Shown here one piece after another: positions 30,649 through 41,012 of a stretch of DNA of 64,000 nucleotides (positions within the stretch are counted from its first letter, which is position 1; every line of letters starts with the position of its first letter). The notes beneath the pieces are model-generated. The model did no database searches, was not told the DNA's origin, and saw only the letters and a list, made by a program, of their open reading frames with translations. This DNA comes from Deltaproteobacteria bacterium (GTDB lineage: Bacteria; Lernaellota; Lernaellaia; JACKCT01). Made by a program: the position numbers and the translations under genes. Location: assembly GCA_027493875.1 (NCBI GenBank), contig JAOSJX010000002.1:154202-218201 (forward strand), in the 5' to 3' direction.

Positions 30649-32731
30649 ATGTTCCCAACGAGAAAATACGGCGTCCTCTGCGTTCTGGGTGCGATTTTAT
30701 TTTGTTTCCCCGCGTGTTTTTCCGGCTCGGATGACGACGACCAGGGGATCGGTGACGAGATACCGGCCGTGAACGATGACGACGATGACCCGGGGATCGT
30801 CGACGACGACACGGACGATGACGATACCGTCCCGCCCATGCCCGACCTTTCGACGTACCTGGACGATTATTTCGCCGGCAAGGACGGGCTTCGCCCCGTC
30901 GCCGATTGCGACGAACTGCTCGGGGCTTTGCGCGCGCTGACCATCTACCGCATGGGAAAGTACATCGAGGAACAGCGTGACGATTGGGGTGAGGGCGATT
31001 GGTGGGACGACGACACCGGCGGGTGGGACGACGACGCCGACGACGACGATGACGGCGGCGGGGGAATTCAGCGACACGAATGTCCAGGAGGACGGCGTGG
31101 ACGAGCCCGATATCGTCAAAACGGACGGCGAATATTTTTTCGTCGCCTTAAACGGCGCCCTGACGATTTTCGACGCCGATCCCCAAGACGAAACGCACGA
31201 GGTATCCCGGACGCCGATCGAAGGCGACATCTCCGGGATGTTTCTCTGGAACGACTTGGCCGTCGTTTTTTCCATGATGGGAATCGACGATCTACCCGAC
31301 GGATTTTTTCCCGAGATGCCCTACTCCGCGCTGGCTTCGACGATTATCAAAGTGACCGTCGTTGACCACACCGAAAAAACGGCCCCGACATTGGTTCGGG
31401 AACTCTATTTCGAGGGTTGGCTTCCCGGCATCCGCCGCATCGCGGAATCGGTGCGTCTCGCGACGAATGTTTCCAAGCGCGGCCCCATGAATCTCTCGCT
31501 CTACGTCAACGAGAATTCCTACGAATCTGAAGAGGCGTTTCTCGAAGCGCTCGACAACCTGTTTTGGGGAAACATCGACCGGATCAACACCATGCCGCTC
31601 GAATACTGGCTACCGCTCGCGCACGACATCGTTTACACCGACGAAGGACGGGTGGAGGAAGAATACCGTCTTGTCGAGTGCAACCGGCATTATCTTCCCG
31701 AACGGGCCATGGGCGACGATCCGCTTTCGATCGTCACGATCAACCTCGAACACCCGCAGGAACGCGTTGACGACGTCGCCGTGATCTCCACGGCCCAGGT
31801 TCTGTACGCAAGCGGGCGCAGTATGATTCTTACCGGCCGGATTGATGAATCGGACATCTGGGATATCCCCGAGGACGAGAGTCAGATCTTTCGATTCGAC
31901 ACCGAATCCGACCCGGACGGCGTGACGTTCGCCGCGGCGGGCGCAGTGCCGGGACGGGCGCTTAACCAATTCAGCTTGAGCGAATACGAAGAAGATCTCC
32001 GCATCGCAACCACGGAAGGCCCCGCGTGGAATTCAAGCAATAACTTCTTCGTTCTCCGTCAAAGCGGAACGCAATTCAATATCGTCGGAGAAATCCGCAG
32101 CATTGCGCCGGGAGAAGAAATCTACGCCGCGCGGTTCATGGGCGACCGGGGATTTCTCGTAACGTTTCCGACGAGTTGGGGCGAAGATCCTCTTTTCACC
32201 ATCGACGTTTCGGACCCGCAAAATCCGTTCATCGTCGGCGAACTGGAAGTGCCGGGATTTTCGACCTATCTGCACAAGTTCGACGACAATCACCTGATCG
32301 CCATCGGCCAGGGCGGGGACGAATGGGGAGCCGACGGCGGCATCGCGCTGTCGCTCTACGACATTAGCGATTTTGCCGACCCCGTTCGCGAACATTTCGC
32401 CGACTTGGGCGATTGGAACGTTGGCTCCGACGCGGAAACAGAACATCACGCCTTTTTGTTCTACAAACCCGACGACCTCCTCGCCATTCCGCTGACGCAG
32501 TGGCACGCGGAACACGACCAGGGTGTCTACGCATTTCACCTGACGCTTGAAGACGGTTTTGAAAAGTTGGCGGAAATCGATCACAGCGGATTCGGCGAAA
32601 CTTGGTTAAACCGTGCCCTGCGATCGGTCGTCATCGGAGATTACCTCTTCACGTTAAGTGCGTGCGGTTTGGTCGTAACCGATCGCACCGATTGGAGGCC
32701 TTCCGTCTCGATCACGCTGCCTTGTTCGTGA
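30649..32731 (+). CDS. Beta-propeller domain lipoprotein (PF09826-like), frameshifted
   Basis: GGAGGG precedes ATG at 30649; the leader ends FCFPACFSG (lipobox) and an acidic linker ([17 protein letters not shown]) follows. A G-run indel near 31060 shifts the frame. The next block, [20 protein letters not shown] then [17 protein letters not shown], is the signature of the secreted beta-propeller family PF09826. It continues with repeated blade motifs to [13 protein letters not shown] near the C-terminus. Partner unknown; surface-exposed binding role inferred. Confidence 0.82.
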
Positions 32732-32736
32732 TATGG

Positions 32737-32763
32737 TCCCCGCGTTCCATCCTGACGCGGGGA
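32737..32763 (+). promoter_or_regulatory. Hairpin covering the msrB ribosome-binding site
   Basis: TCCCCGCG and CGCGGGGA form a perfect 8-bp stem with an 11-base loop. The 3' arm contains the only purine-rich stretch (GGGGA) before the msrB ATG at 32769, so folding would hide it. It starts 5 bases after the propeller gene stop and lacks a T run, so it is not a typical terminator. Confidence 0.45.
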
Positions 32764-32768
32764 TCGCC

Positions 32769-33263
32769 ATGGCCGACAAAGTCCGCAAATCCGACGCCGA
32801 GTGGCGCGAGCAGCTTACGCCGGAGCAATACAAGGTCACGCGCAAAAAAGGCACCGAACGCGCGTTCACCGGCGAGTATCACGACAGCAAGGAGGCGGGG
32901 GTTTACCGGTGCGTTTGTTGCGGGCAGGAACTGTTTAACGCGGACGAAAAATTCGACTCCGGCACCGGCTGGCCGAGCTTTTGGAAACCCGCCGACGACG
33001 GCGCGGTGGACACGGAAACCGACCGCAGTTTTTTCATGAAACGCACGGAGGTTTTGTGCAGCCGCTGCGACGCGCATCTCGGCCACGTCTTCGACGACGG
33101 CCCCGCGCCCACCGGAATGCGTTACTGCATCAACTCGGCGGCGCTCAAACTGGAGAAGAAGCTAGGGTGGCTACAGGCTACAGGTTACAGGCAACAGGTT
33201 ACAGGTTACAGGCTACAGGCTACAGGAATCGGATGCGCCGGAACTGTGGACCGTCAACTGTAG
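32769..33263 (+). CDS. msrB: Peptide methionine-(R)-S-oxide reductase with repeat-derived C-terminal extension
   Basis: Residues 1-133 are a complete MsrB: two zinc CxxC pairs (CVCC and CSRC), [36 protein letters not shown] with the catalytic Cys. It reduces methionine-R-sulfoxide in proteins using thioredoxin. After KLEKKLG the frame enters a heptamer repeat and adds about 30 residues ([15 protein letters not shown]...) before TAG at 33261-33263. The extension is foreign to the family and was probably acquired when the repeat destroyed the old stop. No signal peptide, so cytosolic. Confidence 0.92.
   Translation: MADKVRKSDAEWREQLTPEQYKVTRKKGTERAFTGEYHDSKEAGVYRCVCCGQELFNADEKFDSGTGWPSFWKPADDGAVDTETDRSFFMKRTEVLCSRCDAHLGHVFDDGPAPTGMRYCINSAALKLEKKLGWLQATGYRQQVTGYRLQATGIGCAGTVDRQL
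33169..33226. repeat. Heptamer tandem repeat GGYTACA, eight units, inside the 3' end of msrB
   Basis: Eight units (GGCTACA x2, GGTTACA, GGCAACA, GGTTACA x2, GGCTACA x2). Seven bases per unit gives a 21-base period in protein (seven codons per three units), visible as QATGYR...QVTGYRLQ. The same family recurs at 63095-63143 and 63167-63194. Confidence 0.85.
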
Positions 33264-33284
33264 GCTGTTGGCGACGCACCGCCG

Positions 33285-33733
33285 TCAGGCGGATTTTCCG
33301 TTGTCGTAAATCGCAACGGCTTCCATTTCGATCAGCAATTCCGGCCGGCAAAGCTTCGTCTCGACACCCACGCTCGCCGGGAAGCGTTCCAGTCCCACCG
33401 ACGCAAAAACTCGCCGCGCAGTTTGCTGACGATCTCGTAATCGCGGTCGATGTCGCGGTGATAGAACGTCGTGCGCACGACTTCGTTCCACGTCGCGCCT
33501 TCCGCTTCGAGTAGTGTCGTGACGTTTTTGAACATGCGTTTCGTTTGCGCTTCGATGTCCCCAATGTGGATGCTGCGCCCCGCCTCGTCCACGCTGGCGG
33601 TGCCGGAAATAAACAGGATCGTCACGTCTTTGATGTCGACGCGGAACGCGCGGGAAAATGGGACGGGCTTGTCATAATCGTACGCCTCGTTCAACACGCT
33701 CGGCGCGCTGACGGGCCGTCGTTCCACACTCAT
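33285..33733 (-). CDS. RidA/YjgF family protein, frameshifted
   Basis: About 149 residues from ATG at 33733. Family features: VTILFISGTASVDEAGRSIHIGDIEAQTKRMFKNV and LLEAEGATWNEVVRTTFYHRDI, and after a frame change near 33395 CRPELLIEMEAVAIYDNGKSA, which contains the conserved E of the RPELLIEIEA-type motif. RidA proteins hydrolyse reactive enamine/imine intermediates, but this longer form may act on another ligand. Cytosolic. Confidence 0.8.
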
Positions 33734-33780
33734 CCGAAGGCTCCTTTCTTTTCTTTCACTTCCACTTCGGCCCGCGCAAA

Positions 33781-34598
33781 CTAGCCCGAACGCGCGGCGT
33801 CGGCAAGGCCGCGAGACGTCGCGACGGTGCGGAACGCGCCGTACGCCACGGCGAGATAGGCGCCGAAATAGCCGGTTTCCAGATAGTAGTGCAATACCAT
33901 TTCCGTTCCGAACAACAGCTTGAGCACGTAGATCGTGTCCGTCACGCCGTAGAGTCCCAATCCGACCGCGGACCAGAACACCGCGGGAATTTCCGCCCCA
34001 GCGGATTGCGCAACGCGCGCGGCACCGAGCACGGCCAACGCAAGGAATCCGATATCCAGGACGGCGAAGACGAGGGCAATCCAATACTCCGGCGCGACAC
34101 CGCTTCGCCGTCCCGTCACGGCCACCAACGCCGCGGCAATCGCCGCCGCCATTCCGACGGCTTTGACGATCGGCGCCCCTTTCAAGCCGTTAAAAAACGC
34201 CGCGGCGAGCCAAATGATCATCGCGGCGCGGCCGGCCCACCAAATCGCCGTCGCCGCCGAAAGCGCCAAATCTTCCACCCCGAAAAACGTATTCTGGACG
34301 AAGAAAACAACTTCGCCCGCGAACAAGAGGCCGACCGCCACGGCGAGTTCGCGAAACGCGGTCACTGAAATCCTCGGACTCTCGCGGCTTTCCAAAGCAA
34401 GACAAGGCCGGCCACGGCCAACGACGACGTGGCGATCTGGTTCAGATTGAGCGCGAGTGCGTAGCTCTCGTCGGAGAGCGGCACCAGATGATACTTGTAA
34501 ATCGTCACGCCGATGAAACTCAACGCGAAGTAGGCGAGCGCCAGACGCGCAAAAACGGCGGCGCGGTCGGAACGTAATTGAATCGGCGCGGGCATCAC
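33781..34598 (-). CDS. Integral membrane protein of unknown function, frameshifted
   Basis: About 272 residues with about eight membrane helices. The first two (FARLALAYFALSFIGVTIYKY, LAVAGLVLLWKAARV) are in one frame that ends at 34362; the rest, from VTAFRELAVAVGLLFAGEVVFF, are in another. One indel near 34372 joins them. It could instead be two overlapping genes. No known motif. The spacing of polar residues (GVEDLALSAATAIWWAG, HYYLETGYFGAYLAVAYG) does not suggest a transporter family I know. Confidence 0.5.
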
Positions 34599-34719
34599 AA
34601 GGACCGCACGTTAGCACAGCGGCGCGCGGGCCGACAATTTGATAAACGCCTCGGGGCGGCTATACTGCGAACCCACCGGGATTGTTCGGAAAATCGGCCG
34701 CCCCGCGGCGTGGAGACGA

Positions 34720-36075
34720 ATGAGCGAATCAGAGCCGAAGCGTGGCTTCCCGCGCTGGGCGCACGGCGTCATTCTGAGCGTTACCGCGGCGCTCACCCTG
34801 CTGTTCCCCTATCGCTTCTCGCGCATTCTCGCCCTCGATCTCGAAGCCTACCTATACAATCAATATCAGTTCTATCTCCTGATGCCGCAGGAATGGGCGG
34901 ACTGGGGCCGCCTCGCCGTCCGCTACGCCGCCGTTCCCTACGCCCTGCTCCTCATCGCCGCGCTGATCTACAAGGCCTCCGCCCGTGTTTGGAGCGCTGA
35001 AAATCCGCTTGCCGCGATCCCGCGGCGCACCGCTCGGTGGATGGGCGCCGCCGTCCTGGCGCCGGTTCTGGCGGCGTCGTGGCTTTACGCGCAAGCGCTT
35101 TCCATGTGGCTCGCCGTCGAAGCTTTTTGGTGGATCGAGTGGTACGCCGCGATCTACCCGACGATGGAACAAATCCTCTACAGCGGCCCGATCTTCGTCA
35201 CACCGGGCATTGTAACGTTCTCGATTCTGTTTCTTTTGTGGGCGTGGCCGCGCGCCGCCGTGGACGAACGCCATTCCTTCGTCCTCCGCGCGCTGCGAGG
35301 TGCGTTCGTGGTTATCGCCCTCCCCTTCCTCGCCGCGGTTCTCGCCGGATCGACGCACGCCGCCCGCGTTTACACCGCCCCCGGCATCGACACCTTCGAA
35401 AACCGCTGCGAACAGTGTCACGCCCGATCGCAACCGCTCTACTACATCAAAACGCCCGCCGAATGGCGCCGCACCGTGGACCGCATGGCGAACTACAATT
35501 TACCGCCTCTCTACGAAGGGCCGGAAGACGCCGTCCTTCCCTTCACGCAAACGGAAAAAGAAGAGGCCCTGCTGTTCGTGACGGCGATGCGCTCGTTCTC
35601 CGACCGCTGGACCTTCATCACGCGGTGCGTCCGTTGTCATACCGTCGACCGCTTCGGTTGGGAAAACCGCCGTCCCGAAGACTGGGCGCGCATCACCGGC
35701 CGCATCGCCCGCTGGTCACCGTACTACTACCGGCCCGACGTCCGCGATCAGATCGTCCATCACCTCACCGCGACCTATTCCGATAGCGAAGCGACCCACG
35801 GCCTCGACCGCGAGCAATACGAGCGATGGATGCGCCTTGAAGCCCGTTGCGCGTCGTGTCACTCTTTATCGTTGGAGGCCGATCGTTACCGGAAGGCATC
35901 CGCCAAGGAATTAGACGACATGGTCGCGCGGATGGAAGAACGCATGACAACGCCCCTTACGGACCGCGAGCGGACCGAAATCGTACAATCCTACAAAGAA
36001 GCGATCGCGGACCCGGACGTTTTCGACCGCGTGTTCCCGCACGACCGCCCGACGGAAGGAGAAACGGCCCCGTGA
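34720..36075 (+). CDS. Membrane-anchored triheme cytochrome c, module A
   Basis: Intact 451-residue protein; GGAGA precedes ATG at 34720. Five or so membrane helices fill the first 220 residues, then a periplasmic domain has three CxxCH haem sites: CEQCH, CVRCH and CASCH, each about 90-110 residues apart and each followed by a W-R or E-W helix. Electron transfer between the membrane and an outside partner is likely. The last codons overlap the next gene as GTGA. A paralogue with the same layout lies at 45973-47047 on the other strand; both end in a FPHDR motif. Confidence 0.85.
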   Translation: MSESEPKRGFPRWAHGVILSVTAALTLLFPYRFSRILALDLEAYLYNQYQFYLLMPQEWADWGRLAVRYAAVPYALLLIAALIYKASARVWSAENPLAAIPRRTARWMGAAVLAPVLAASWLYAQALSMWLAVEAFWWIEWYAAIYPTMEQILYSGPIFVTPGIVTFSILFLLWAWPRAAVDERHSFVLRALRGAFVVIALPFLAAVLAGSTHAARVYTAPGIDTFENRCEQCHARSQPLYYIKTPAEWRRTVDRMANYNLPPLYEGPEDAVLPFTQTEKEEALLFVTAMRSFSDRWTFITRCVRCHTVDRFGWENRRPEDWARITGRIARWSPYYYRPDVRDQIVHHLTATYSDSEATHGLDREQYERWMRLEARCASCHSLSLEADRYRKASAKELDDMVARMEERMTTPLTDRERTEIVQSYKEAIADPDVFDRVFPHDRPTEGETAP

Positions 36076-38964
36076 GATCGCGCCGAACCGTCGTCGTTCT
36101 CACGCTGATCCTCGCCGCCGCCGGCGTGGCCGCCGCCATTGCGGCGATCAGGAGCCGGCCCCGGGGGCAGGAAATCGTCTCGCGGACGTTCCCCTTCCCC
36201 TGGACCGTCCGCGTCAAGGACATGCCGCAGGGCCTTGTCGCCGAACCGGGCGGCCACTGGCAACTCAAGTTCGATGCGGATGTGGACCTGTCCCGGCACG
36301 ACGAGCGCTACGGCGTGTTCACGAGCCTTGTCGTCGGCGTCGCCGCGGAGCTGCGCTACGACGTGGCCGGCGCGTACCGGCAGGGCGCGTCCTCCTTTGC
36401 CGTCACCGCGCGCTTTACGACCACCGGCATGCCCATCGAGCGGCACGACGGCTGGCCGCGCATGCGCCTCGTGCAAGGCAAGGGCGGGTCGCCGTTCGAG
36501 GCGATCTACGAGTACGAACTTCCCACCAGCGCCGACCGGCGTCACGCGTTTTCCGGTGCGCTCGACGTCGCGCTGCCCGAGGATACGCCGCCCGGCCACT
36601 ACGAGCCGAAAATTTACGTTTTCGCCCGCGTCGCCGGCGTTAAAGATCCCATTCACCTCGCGCAATACGGCGAGAATTGGGCGGAGCGCGTTCCCCCCTC
36701 GCTGGCGCTCGTCAAAATCGGCCAGGCGGCGGACCCGCACATGCCGTGGACCATCATGGCCAAGTACCGCTACCGCGGGCAGGTCGGAACCTTGCCGCTT
36801 AAGGACCGCAAAAACGTCGAAATTTGCGCGCGATCAGGATTTCCGGCGCCGTTCACGGTGCGCCCCGGAATCTATGACATCGCGCCGAGCTTTCCGACAA
36901 TCTTTCCAAAGGAAAGCATGCCGCCCGTGGACGGGGGACTCGAGGTCGTTCCCGAAGCAATCCCCCATCACCTTCGTTTCGATGAAGGCATCGTTCGCGG
37001 CCGGGTTGAAGGACCTGACGGTACAATAAAGGATCTCGGTGAAAAGCCGATGGAAGGTCAAGGCGAAACGGGCCCCAACCTCCAGGGCGGCCCCTTCCGC
37101 GTGGACATGTCGGAAACGGGGCGTTACCTCATTCACCTCACCGGGACCATCACCGAAGACACCGGGCGCTCATTCACCGGCGGCGGTACCTACGTGGTGT
37201 ACAGCGCGATGCCGCTGTCCTTCTCGACATCGTGCAAACCGGGCAACAGTTTTCTCGTCGGCAACCGCTATCCCGCGAAGGTCAACGTCAATCCGCCGTT
37301 CCCGGCGGACGTGGACGTCATCGTCGATTACTATCCGAACTCCGACGCGTCGCGGAAAGTCCACTGGGAAGCGTCCGGCAAGGCTAACGTGTTCGGGCAT
37401 TTCGTTCCGTACGATAAACCAATGATTGAATTCACCGAGCCGGGCGAGTACGTCAGTTATGTTACGACGCGTTACATCGACTCGCAGGGCCGCCTCTGGA
37501 TGCACAGCCAAACATCGTCGGGCGTCATCGCGCCGGAGGACGGGCCGCTCGAACTGCACGGCACGCGCACGTTTCCGTACGATATTCAGCTCTACAACAA
37601 GCATTACGGCGGCGTAAAAATCTTTGCCGGCCGTCCCGACGTCAGTTCGTCGTTCTTGTCGTATACGCCCGCGCCGATGCCCGATCCCTACGCGCCCTAC
37701 GATCCGCGGGATACGCTTTACATCGCGGCCAACGGATTTAACGAAAGTCTCGTCGAACCGCATCTTACGATGACGCTGCGCGATACGGATCTCGCGAAGC
37801 GCCTCCAGAAAGCGTATGCGCACCGCTCGATCCTCATTCCGCCGTCGATCCAGCCGAAGGTCGGCCGCTGGCACTACCTCCAGGACGTCGTGCAGGTCTC
37901 GACCGACAGCGCGGCGTGGTTTCCCGCGGACGACGAAAATCTGGACGAGTTGCCGATCCTCCCCGTCGGGAGCGACGGCTGGCACCCGTTCGCCTTTCCC
38001 GGAGAAGGAAGAGGTGGAGGCGTACACGTACCTCGGCGTCATTCGCCCCGGTTTCCCGGCGATGACCTCGGTGTACCAGTCCGACGCGATCGGCCTGTAT
38101 TGGGTCGCGAGCCCCAACCGCTTCGGCCAGCACTTCAACACCGGTCCCAACGGCGATCTGCCCGGCGACATGTACCGCATCCAGGGCGGCGCCGTGCTGA
38201 AAGATAAAGTCACCGGACAAAATTATTACGACGCGTACAGCGCCGGCATCGTCGTTGTGCCGAGCCAAGGGAACGCCGCCTCGATTCTTCCCCCGGCGAA
38301 CGCACGCTCGTTACGGCGAACGGGCGCGACCACAAGCTGTTCCTCTCCCAGGACACGCACGACACATTGGAGGTCGGCGAAAGCATGGGCTTCGGCGGCA
38401 TTATTTTTCCGGTGATTCCCGGCGCAAAGCTGACGTGGAGCGTCACGAAGCCGTCCGGGGACGTCGTCGAACTACCGGGCCGCGCGAATCGCCTCGGCGT
38501 CGTGCGCAGCTTCGGAGCGATTCCCGTTGACGAACCCGGTCTTTACCGCGTCAACGTGGACGTCCAATGGGGCGAGATGCACGGCGACGTTCCGGGAACT
38601 TACGACGGGAGTTTCTGGCACTCCGCGGTTCCGGCGGACAATCCGGAAACGCTGTCGACGACGTTCGAAGGGCTGACGCGGGTCGATCCGACGACGCCGC
38701 TGCGCATTCCCGTTGTCGTGGCCGGCGGATCTACGCGACGTCAAAATCAACGTCGGCGTCCTTATGCCCGGCCGCGTGCTCGATCAGATTGAAGTGAAGC
38801 CGGAGGGCTCCTCATGGGAATACCCTTTCCACCCTCGGCAATTCGGCGTGCAACATTCGAACTTCGACGTACGCGACTTTGCCACCGGCGAATGGGAGTT
38901 GGCCGACACCGTCGTCATGCAGTTCTTCCTCGAGGCCGATGGTCCCAACGGCAAAGTTTTTTGA
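36072..38964 (+). CDS. Large exported protein of unknown family, module A, frameshifted
   Basis: About 964 residues. It starts with GTG inside the cytochrome stop (GTGA) and has one N-terminal helix (VVVLTLILAAAGVAAAIAAI). The rest is beta-rich: GHWQLKFDADVDLSRHDERYG, HYEPKIYVFARVAGV, YLIHLTGTITEDTG, RYIDSQGRLWMHSQTSSGV, and a best-conserved block AYTYLGVIRPGFPAM then GPNGDLPGDMYRIQGG and TGQNYYDAYSAG. Frame changes near 38005, 38295 and 38735. Cysteines are few, so it is not itself a cytochrome. Coupled translation suggests it is the functional partner of the triheme protein. Paralogue at 42882-45976. Confidence 0.75.
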
Positions 38965-39060
38965 TTCGCTGCGATTGATTCTGCGGGATGATACCTCTAT
39001 CATTATCGAGCGATGATGCGTCACGAGGAGATGATTCAGCATTCCAAATCATGAGGTCGG

Positions 39061-41007
39061 ATGGACGCGAAGACCTTAAGCGGTTATGCGGTCCGGGGGG
39101 CCGTTTTCGGCGCCGTCGGCCTCGCGGCGGGCAATCTCCTTTCGATCTGGACCTTCCCGGCGCCGCGCTCGTCGAACACGCCGTGTTCAAAATTGTGGCC
39201 GGCGTTTTTCTCGTTCTCACCGAGGAAGACTGGCGCGCCCCCGCCGCGGTGGGCGTGTTCCTATTGATCGGCGTCGCCTCGTTCGCGATCCGCAACGTGA
39301 AGCCTTCGGTCTGGCGGTCGTTCGGCGCGGCGTGTGCGCTCGGCCTGTTTGCCGGGCAGGTCGGATTCGTGACGCTGGGCGCGCTCATGGAAAAAGGAAG
39401 TGACCGTCGCGGCTCTCGTCGCCGCGCTGTCGATGACCAGATTCGCCGCGCGCACCAACTCGACGGCGCCGGAACGCCGCGTCGGCCCACTCGGCCGTCT
39501 CTTCATCGCCTTGTTTGCGCTCGGCTCCTGCTATTACATGTTCACGATTCTCGATACCAATCCGACCGGCTATCCCCTGCTTCGGTTTCTCAACCGGACC
39601 TTCGGCGATTCGTCCGAGGATACAAGCGCGCTCGCGACGGTTTTTCGGTTGGTGCTCGGGCTCGGCCTTCTTACTCTTTTTGGCGGCATTCCTCCGACGG
39701 CCCGAGATTCGGTCGCGCGCCTACCGCGCGGCCACGGCGTTTGCGGTCGGGGGGGCGTGATTTGGCTCTACCGCCACGGTCTCAACCGCGACGTCTCCAT
39801 TTTCTCCGCCAGTCTTATCATCGGGTTCTGCGTTCTCGCCGCCGATCTCCTTCTCGAACACGGTTTCGGTTTGTTTCCGCGCCTGACCTGGGAACCCCAA
39901 CACCTCCCGAAACGCATGATGTTTCTCTCCGTCGTCGCCCTGCTGGGCATGGGCCACGCGTACACGTATCGTATCTTCAACTGCTCGCGCACGCTCGGCG
40001 TCGAAGGTCTCGACCGCATTGCCGACGCGCCGGAAGTTTCCCGCGCCGTTTTCGACGGCGAACGGGACGCGCTGCTTCTCGTCTACCGAAGCGAGCAACG
40101 CATCGTCCGTCTCAATCTGAAGAATTGGCGTTTTCAGGATATCGATCCCGGTCCGTTGGCGGATCGCCGCCGCGAAACCGCACGGCATTTTGACGGGATC
40201 CCCGAGGATCTGATTTACATCCCGCAAAAAAACGTCTACGTCGCCACATTGAATCCGTTCCCGGATCTCGCGGCGCGCCTTCCGGAAAGTACGCGCGGCG
40301 CGTTGCGCGACTTGCTCGTTTTCATCGATCACGAAACCGCGAACGTGATCGACGTCGTTGCGATGCCGGACCTTTGCTGGATCAACAGTATCCGGTGGAA
40401 CGACGAGCGCGGCACGCTCTACATCGGTTGCGAGGACATCCCGCGCCTGCACGAATTCGACCTCGACGCGAAGCTGCATTGTCCGGTCGATGGACCTGCC
40501 GGACGTCGGCGACATCCAGGATCTTGAAATCGACACCCGGACCGACCCGGAACGGCTCGACATCGTCTCCCTCTGGTTTTCCGACAAAGTATCCGAATTG
40601 GACGCCGAAACGTGGAACGTCTTGCGCCAAACGCGCATCGGCGGGGTCAATTACGAAACGGCGATCGCCCCGGCCGACAAGGCGCTTTTCGCCGGACGTT
40701 TCTATGAATCGCGCGTCGTGAAAATCGACCTCGAGACGTTTCGCAAATCGGGCGTCTTCCGAACCGGCCTCGGCACGCGGGCGCTGGCGGTCGACGAGAT
40801 AAGAAACCTGCTGCTCGCGGCGAGTATCTATGACGGAAACTGCGCATCTACGATTTTGAATCCGAAGCGCTTGAAGGCGAGCTTCCGGTCGGTGGCCACG
40901 TCAAGAGTCTCGCCTACGACGCGACTTCCGGCGCCGCGTATTTCGGCAGTCAATGCGGCCTCTTCCGGCTCGATGTGTTAGCTTATTTGAAATCGCTCGG
41001 ACGTTAG
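39061..41007 (+). CDS. Membrane protein with C-terminal propeller-like domain, heavily frameshifted
   Basis: About 648 residues spread over six frame segments. Helices: VRGAVFGAVGLAAGNLLSIW, HAVFKIVAGVFLVL, AAVGVFLLIGVASFAI, FGAACALGLFAGQVGFVTLG, LFIALFALGSCYYMF, and two more before residue 310. The C-terminal half reads as a six- to seven-bladed propeller on the outside: RAVFDGERDALLLVYRSEQ, GALRDLLVFIDHETANVIDV, SIRWNDERGTLYIGCED, ALAVDEIRNLLLAASIYDG, SLAYDATSGAAYFGSQCG. It follows module A on the same strand. Breaks near 39170, 39400, 39670, 39755 (G7), 40490, 40840. Family not recognised. Confidence 0.6.
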
Positions 41008-41012
41008 GGGTC

